Source of the DNA: Gerris lacustris
Lineage: Eukaryota > Arthropoda > Insecta > Hemiptera > Gerridae
Direction: 5' to 3'
DNA length: 64,000 nt
NCBI GenBank assembly: GCA_951217055.1
Contig: OX578277.1
Span: 64,264,388-64,328,387, forward strand
Made by a program: the position numbers and the translations under genes. The notes beneath the pieces were generated by a model. That model had not been told where the DNA came from and made no database searches. It worked only from the letters and a program-made list of their open reading frames with translations. This document shows positions 58,151 to 64,000 of the stretch, one piece after another (positions within the stretch are counted from its first letter, which is position 1; every line of letters begins with the position of its first letter).

Positions 58151-58390
58151 TTTTTGCTTTCGAGCTTACCGAAAGTAACGGAGGCTATTGTGATCGTTCC
58201 GAAGAACGAAACATTTTTAGGTCTCCAATTTCAAAAAGACAGAAATCCGTTTCAGACATCAGGGAACATATTTGTTCTCTTTATATCTTCAAAAGTACTT
58301 GTAAATCTGATTTGTATGCAATTTTTATAGTTTATCGAAAGTAGCCTGCAGATAACCCTAGATTAATTTGAACCGTCTGCGCTTAATAAA
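58151..58390 (+). repeat. Family A copy, internally deleted
   Basis: GAGCTTACCGAAAGTAACGG, TTTCAGACATCAGGGAACAT, then directly TTATATCTTCAAAAGTACTT and GAACCGTCTGCGCTTAA. The central third is missing. Confidence 0.8.
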
Positions 58391-58790
58391 AATGATAATT
58401 AGTATTAATGATTTAATATTCTTCTAGGCATAGTGCACCCTGGCATTGCATTGAAAGGGTAAGGAACAACAATTGAGGAACAACACTTGATATGAATGTG
58501 ACATTCTTCGCTCAAAAAAAATTATAAAAATTGCATTAAAGCGACAAAGCAAGTGCACATTGGTACTGCAGATTGTCACATATCATATTATGTCACCGCT
58601 TATTACTGGTGCTGTGCGTACTCAAACTAAAAGTGATTTAACAAAGACAGAAAACAAAGTTTAAAATTGAATCTAAGAAATTAGTTGGTCTGAGAAATCT
58701 GAAACACTTTCTTACTTAGCTTTCGTGGTAATAACCGTCTTGCAGTATCTTATCCTATATGACATCATTTTACTGTGGTAGTTACCATTA
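58391..58790. other. AT-rich spacer
   Basis: No feature supported. Confidence 0.35.
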
Positions 58791-58799
58791 TCTACCTTT

Positions 58800-59120
58800 G
58801 TACTTCATTATCTCGAAAACTGGATTTTCCCCATAAAATATATTTGAAAACATATTACATATTTGTTTTATCAGTATCTAAACATACTACTTTTACCAAT
58901 TATTTAATTAAAATATCAACCGATTTTAAGGGATTTTTTTCCGCTTTGACGTTTATCTCTACCAATTTGTTCATCAAACTGAATTTCATGCACTTCATTA
59001 AAAATATAACGGTTGTACCCCGATCAACCAAAATTTCCTGATCAAAAATAACTTTTTTTAAACTCTAAAGAGGACTTAAAAAGTGAACATCCATCAAAAT
59101 ATAGAAAAGTAGATATATTA
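58800..59120 (-). repeat. Decayed family B copy
   Basis: TCTCGAAAACTGGATTTTCC and AGAGGACTTAAAAAGTGAAC ATCCATCAAAAT fit the family B order in reverse. The 88-residue frame here is unlikely to be coding. Confidence 0.35.
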
Positions 59121-59455
59121 TTAGGTGTATACAAAAATTAAAAAGATAAACTGATTTTATTTTTGGATGTCAACAATATAACCAATGTCTTATTTATATT
59201 ATAATGAAAATAACATTTATTTAAAAGGGGTGTTTTATACAAGTCGTCCTACTTTTTTTATACAATCAAATTATATACTTATAATTTGCCCTACTATTAG
59301 TAATCCCTACTATTTTTATAAAACTACCTTTTTATTTAGATAGCCAAATGATCGTTCTCTGATTCATTCGCTTGTTTTATTCCTAGTAGTTAACTTATTT
59401 ATTATTCTATTACAGAATTGCAAAAACAACTTATCAACACTTAATTTTTAAATTT
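59121..59455. other. AT-rich spacer
   Basis: No feature supported. Confidence 0.35.
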
Positions 59456-59459
59456 TCTA

Positions 59460-59640
59460 AGTAGGTTAATGGATGTGGAAAAAGTGGGGTAGGTACGAAT
59501 GGTAGGTAAAAAGATGGTAGATTTGTGGGTCAGTATGGCCGCAAACAAAGCACAAAGGAGGGTTGCGAACCGTCATGGCGGATCTAGTCCTCGAAGCGAC
59601 CCTGCTTTGCCTAGGACTTACATTAGCCTTTTTTGAACAT
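59460..59640. promoter_or_regulatory. Unique moderate-GC island with TCF/Sox-like sites
   Basis: Contains GGGTCAGTATGGCCGC, then AAACAAAGCACAAAGGAGG (two ACAAAG-type sites) and GAACCGTCATGGCGGATC. Non-repetitive within the window; candidate enhancer or exon. Confidence 0.3.
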
Positions 59641-60020
59641 AGAATGCCAAACCTATTTTATCCAGAAACAAATAGCAATTTAAAAAAAATTAGACACTAG
59701 CATTATGTATATATGTATTTGATATTGCAGTTAATGGCTGTAGGTAACATTACTCCTCCCTGTTCGTTAAGTATAATCAGAATAGACAATTTGTGATATT
59801 GTGGAAATTAGATTAGAATTAAAGTTTTAGAGATACAAATTGATTGAATAGATTTCGCTCAGAAAACCTGAGCATAAGCCGTGTACTCGTATAAGTAATG
59901 TAGCCTGGTAAGTTCAGCATTCAGGTCTCGTCAATTGTAGTGACATATTTAGGACACACACAAAAGGTAGTAATATTAATATCTAATTAATTTGAAACTT
60001 TCTCAAGGTAGAAAAATCTA
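59641..60020. other. AT-rich spacer
   Basis: No feature supported. Confidence 0.35.
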
Positions 60021-60029
60021 ATTCAGTTA

Positions 60030-60236
60030 TAGGAATATTACCCAACAAAAACACTAGTGTAAAAGAATAAGCCAAGTCTTGCGTAAAAAGTTGTGAGATC
60101 ATAGGTTTAGCCAAGTCCCTCACTGTCCGAGTAAGTTCTACTAGGTCTAATTTATCCAGTGCAAAGTACATTATGTTTGTCTGTCCCTCTCTCTATTCTC
60201 TTTCCCAGATCACTCAACAAGTTTAAATTTAAAAAC
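60030..60236 (-). repeat. Family E block, copy 2
   Basis: Reverse copy of 7815-8015: CAACAAAAACACTAGTGTAA, ATCATAGGTTTAGCCAAGTC, TCTACTAGGTCTAATTTA, TTTCCCAGATCACT. Confidence 0.75.
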
Positions 60237-60276
60237 ATTTTCTGACTTGGCAAATACACTATAAATTTGAAGTTAA

Positions 60277-60406
60277 CAGACACAAGACCAAAAATGTTCC
60301 CTGATGTCTGAAACTGATTTCTGTCTTGGAATTTTTAAAATCGGAGACATAAAAGTTTTTCGTTCTCAAAAGTGAACACAATGCTTCCTTCGGTAAGCTC
60401 GGAAGC
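60277..60406 (-). repeat. Family A terminal fragment
   Basis: Nearly identical to 9700-9853, including AAAAGTTTTTCGTTCTCAAA; lacks a few bases in the ATGCTTCC-TTCGGTAAGC end. Confidence 0.8.
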
Positions 60407-60886
60407 AAAAAAACAGAATATGGAAACAATTAGACTTTAGACAATCAAATCTTTGGGACACCAGATCTAGAGGTAATCGCATGATAGAAACATACCATTA
60501 CTATCTATGCTAATAAAATTGGACACAATGGTTATGTTGAAATTTTAAATCGCTACGAAATAGCCCAGGGATTATACCACTAATCTGAGAAAATTTAAGA
60601 TATCAGTTCCATTTACGACAGTAAGAGAAAATTTTTAAAATGTATATTATAGTGACTTTTCCCGAGGGCCCCTGGCCTTAAGACTTAAGATCAAGAGAAT
60701 TAAAAGGAAGAAAAGAGCTATGGATAAAGTGGGCCAATCTAGGGGTCCTTTGATTATTTTCCCCGAGGGGCCTTTTGGGCGTCAGAACGCCCCTGTTATA
60801 CTCTCCCTACTAATCAAATATTTTCATTGATAAATCTCAATTTGATGCCAATAACGAATATACATTGGAGTTGTGAACGTTCATAA
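60407..60886. other. Spacer
   Basis: 60655-60800 is less AT-rich (CCCGAGGGCCCCTGGCC and CCCCGAGGGGCCTTTTGGGC, a related pair in the same orientation). No gene recognised. Confidence 0.3.
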
Positions 60887-60888
60887 TT

Positions 60889-61447
60889 TTGCTTCCGAGC
60901 TTTCCGAAGGTAACTGAAGCTCTATGTGATCGTTCTCAAGAATGGAACATTTTTAGGTCTCCGATTTCAAAAATTTCAAGACAGAAATCTTTTTCAGCCA
61001 TCAGAGAACATTTTTGGTTCAGTGTTTGTCTGCCGGTCTGTCACTCAATTTTTAAGAACCGACATATCTTAAAAAACTATTCGTCCGATTTTATTGAAAT
61101 TTGGATGGTAGGTCGTAATTAGCCCCATATAAGTTTCAACCTTCTGCACTAGTTTGTTTTTCCTCCACATGCGCACAAACATACATTTATTTACACCTAT
61201 AGCTTCAAAAGTACATATCAGATTTTTATGACATTTTGATTGTTCGTCTAATTTGAACCGTCTACGCTCTTTAACATTTTCTAAATTGATACTTAAATTA
61301 ATGTAATGAATCAAAACAATTTTAACAGATTTAGAAAAGAGGGAACATGAAATAAATGGGATAATAATAGGTTTTTAAAGCATAAAATCATTAAATTTTA
61401 CGATATAGGACGCGAGGAAGCTATGTGCCACACTAATTGGCAGAGTA
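60889..61447 (+). repeat. Family A near full-length copy
   Basis: From GCTTCCGAGCTTTCCGAAGG to GTGCCACACTAATTGGCAGA, with the usual internal order and a small deletion in the middle. Frames on both strands are repeat translations. Confidence 0.85.
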
Positions 61448-62035
61448 TTTTATTTTAATTATAAGGTGAAGGTAAGTCCGTATTGAGTACCTACATCATA
61501 AGAGGAATAGTAAAGAATTGTTAATATTGGTATAATAATAGGAAAAATGAATTATAATTAGGTAAGATTATAATATTATACTCAAAGATTATATTATAAC
61601 GAAGGTAAACTTCGGCTAAATAGTGAAGTAAAATAAGAAGACAATAAAATAAAGGAATTATAAAAAGTATAAGAAAAGATTACGTGGGAGGAGGAGGTTA
61701 GACCACTACAATATTGCTAATTTAAACGCTTACATCAGGTACATTTTTAGGCAACTGATATTTTTTTTTCGGTCTCAAATATATCATCATTTTAACCGTA
61801 AGAAATTGATTCTTCAAAAGTAATAAATCAGTTAATCAATTACTGATGTTTTTAAAGGATGTTTATAAGTACATACATTACAAATATTAATAAATTTTTC
61901 TATTATTTGTAACTTGGCGGAGAGTTAATGATTATGGCCATAAAGGTTATGGGAAGTAATAAATTATTAGCTAGATCCAGAATGCAGAGTATGTATAAGG
62001 TGTTAAAGGCCCAATGATGCATTAAATTAGCTGCA
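61448..62035. other. AT-rich spacer
   Basis: No feature supported. Confidence 0.35.
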
Positions 62036-62039
62036 GTTA

Positions 62040-62300
62040 AAATTAATGTCTTTATTCTTGTGGAGTGGGATGTAGTAGTGCTTAGGCAGAGGGAGCCCGG
62101 GGGTCGGCCAGGGCCAGGGTATCTCTAATAGAGGGTTGGCTAGCCAGATGAGTGGGAGAGGGTGACTCAGTTCGCTTCACAGCTGCCCTAAACCATTATG
62201 TCAGGTCAGTTACACGTTGCTCAAAGTCAACTATCTAAAAACCACTCAAGACATTTAAAACATAGCCTTCGTCTTTTCCTTTGTAGGTAAGAGTAATCCA
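62040..62300 (+). promoter_or_regulatory. Promoter/first-exon-like island
   Basis: GC-rich for this window (GGGAGCCCGGGGGTCGGCCA near 62092). An initiator-like CTCAGTTC lies at 62166-62173 and a donor-like TGTAG|GTAAGAG at 62286/62287, outlining a possible ~118-nt noncoding first exon. No TATA box. A 30-codon ATG frame starts at 62198. Candidate upstream promoter of the next Hox gene; unproven. Confidence 0.35.
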
Positions 62301-62780
62301 ATTAATGAGCAAAGAAAATTAAAATCAATTATAGATACATAATTAACAAAATCAAAGTTACGGTTTGTACTGTGCTTGCCATAAATATGCTATACCAAAA
62401 AAGCTTTTATAGATCACACACTTCAGCCTTCGAATTGTTTAGTTAGCCCATTTTAGTCTTTCATATTCGCAGATTAATATTGATAGGAAATATTGTAACG
62501 CCGCAAAACTAACTGAGATCTTGGATTAACCCAAAATATGAAATTTCTTAACTGTCTTCCTTGTCTCTGGTCTGCCGTCGATCGCATAGACTCGTTTTAG
62601 TTAAATTTAGCAAACATATTCAAAAGGTTATACCTCGAGACAAAATCAAGCTATACATATTAGCTCATAATTTCGGCAAACTTTAAACATTATAAATCAT
62701 TTTCTTATTTATATAAATATAAAACAAATAAACCATTTTATTAAGAATTAAAATATAAAATATATCTACCATTTACATAA
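62301..62780. other. AT-rich spacer
   Basis: No feature supported. Confidence 0.35.
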
Positions 62781-62782
62781 TA

Positions 62783-63510
62783 CAGGGTGGTCCAAAAGTC
62801 TCTCCCCCCCCCCCCCCCTCTTAACTTTTGAACGGTTTGAGATAAATTAACGAAACTTAGGGGATCTCTACCATGCAAAGGGAAGTTTGTTTTCATGCAA
62901 TCACCCACTAGGGGTAACCGCCCACTTTGCCCCCAGGCCACCCAACTTCAAAATTTCAAATTGGAGTGTATATTTTTAATAGCATATTTGGATTCTACGG
63001 TGAAAAATAATAAACTTTTAGTTGACATTTTTTTTTCTATTTCCAATATTTTTCCCCCTACAGGGGGGCAAAGATAGCAAAATAACCCTTCCAATAATAC
63101 GTTGTAAAATCTAAACGGTTAGAGATAAATTAATGAAACTTAGGGGATCCTTACCATGTAAAGGGAAGTTTGTTATCTTGCAATCACGCAGTAGGGGCAA
63201 CCACTATTTTTCCCCCAGGCTAACTAACATCAAAATTTTAACCTAAAGTGTATATTTTTGATAGCAGATTTAGATTCTACGGCAAAAAATAAAAATATTT
63301 TACTTCAAACTTTTTTTTCCATCTCCAATATTTTGCCCCCTATAGGGGGGGGGGGGGGGGGGGTATAAAAATGGTAAATTTCAGCGCCTAGGGGGAAAAT
63401 GGTGGTTGCCCCTAGTACGCGAGTGGATGAATACACACTTCCTTTTACATGGTACAGATCCCCCAAGTTTCATTACTTTATTTCTAACCGTTTAGATTTT
63501 ATTACGATCA
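62783..63510. repeat. Repeat with duplicated ~330-bp unit
   Basis: Starts CAGGGTGGTCCAAAAGTCTC. The block GAGATAAATTAACGAAACTT AGGGGATCTCTACCATG (62840-62876) recurs as GAGATAAATTAATGAAACTT AGGGGATCC (63123-63151), and the inverse of the same end appears at 63408-63500 (TTTACATGGTACAGATCCCC). Contains a 15-nt C run (62804-62818) and a 19-nt G run (63345-63363). Probably a tandem or foldback element; no coding. Confidence 0.65.
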
Positions 63511-63569
63511 AAGTGTTATTGGAACGAAGTTCCTTATGGCACGTTCTGGAGCCCGGGAGTAAATCCGAA

Positions 63570-63650
63570 AAAATCGACCAAAATCACCGCCACAAAATAA
63601 CCGTCACAAAATAACCGTCACAAAATCACCGACACAAAATCACCGTCACG
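63570..63650 (+). repeat. Minisatellite, ~14-bp unit
   Basis: Five to six copies of the ACCGTCACAAAATA-type unit, with variants ACCGCCAC and ACCGACAC. Confidence 0.85.
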
Positions 63651-64000
63651 AAATCTATAGATGACGATAACTTGAGTAAAAGCTCACCGAGTTAGATGAA
63701 ATTTGGTACACATAATACAAATAATTGGCCGGGTAGGTACAAAACAGTCCTATTTCAATCCAACATCCTTTAACAAACATACTCTTTAACTATAAACTCA
63801 TCATGATCAACTTTTTTCTTATATTCAATATATATTTATAGTAAGACAAATAATGATTTATCTTTTAATTTTGCCTTAACTCTGCTAGATACAAACAGTT
63901 CGTTAGTTTTAATTTTGTCTCTTTTCTAACTCCGCCATGTATAAGTAATTAGCAGTGTGATTTAATAATTTATATTTAATGAAAAATGTAAGGAACTTCG
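63651..64000. other. Spacer to window end
   Basis: GATAACTTGAGTAAAAGCTC and GATGAAATTTGGTACACATA resemble conserved blocks of dispersed repeats. The rest is AT-rich. Confidence 0.35.

Noticed and set aside
62741..63077. Short frames over the 62.8-63.1 kb repeat
   Set aside because: They span a homopolymer and a duplicated repeat unit.
50176..64000. Hox-cluster miRNAs such as mir-10 or mir-993
   Set aside because: I did not see their mature sequences by eye on either strand; an exact search would settle it.

Overview
The window is AT-rich eukaryotic DNA with one clear protein-coding gene, a two-exon Hox-class homeobox gene on the + strand (CDS join 46187-46757, 49037-49362; 298 residues). 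The homeodomain N-terminal arm (KRTRQTY), the tyrosine-rich N-terminus, the intact YPWM motif, and a C-terminus ending in LGLQTLS together point to fushi tarazu (ftz) of an arthropod, so this is the Antp-ftz-Scr part of a Hox cluster. The large intergenic space, many interspersed repeats, retained YPWM and lack of an intact LXXLL motif fit an insect outside the derived Diptera, perhaps hemimetabolous. The species cannot be fixed from this sequence.

Layout. 1-46 kb (upstream of ftz) has no recognisable coding exon. It is a patchwork of AT-rich unique DNA, simple repeats (TA, AC, poly-G) and several interspersed families, called A to E and S here. Family A has 'taccgaaggtaacggaagc' ends. Family B has 'tattgtgatggcgcg' and 'gcctggagcctaaactac' blocks. 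Family C has a 'acccgtgcttcgctacgg' head followed by tandem ~300-bp monomers. Family D is a MITE of ~240 bp with 8-bp target duplications. Family E is a ~200-bp block seen twice. Family S contains tRNA-like cores inside long hairpins. Several individual insertions can be delimited: a hAT-like MITE with a perfect 8-bp duplication (19387-19717), a TTAA-flanked MITE (42097-42387) and a TA-flanked inverted-repeat element nested in family C (12544-13095). A 5S-rRNA-derived fragment lies near 34.97-35.04 kb.

45.7-50.2 kb is the ftz gene: GC-richer promoter region, exon 1, a 2279-bp intron invaded by a family D MITE and a tRNA-like inverted pair, exon 2 with the homeobox, and an AT-rich 3' UTR with several AATAAA signals. 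50-64 kb (downstream) is again repeats and AT-rich DNA, with exon-like or promoter-like stretches at 55.88-55.96 and 62.17-62.29 kb that could be 5' untranslated exons of the next Hox gene. If ftz keeps the ancestral orientation that gene would be Scr.

Scattered islands of less AT-rich, apparently unique sequence (2.8-3.3, 5.5-5.7, 10.2-10.7, 15.6-16.1, 24.8-25.1, 43.0-43.2, 59.5-59.6, 62.0-62.3 kb) stand out from the repeats and are the best candidates for promoters or cis-regulatory modules. The island at 2.9-3.1 kb has a CRE, three CCAAT boxes and an initiator in promoter-like spacing. I found no CRISPR array, bacterial operon or previously unknown multi-gene system. The most unusual items are the tRNA-cored palindromes, the inverted MITE pair around ftz exon 1, and the form of the ftz cofactor motifs.
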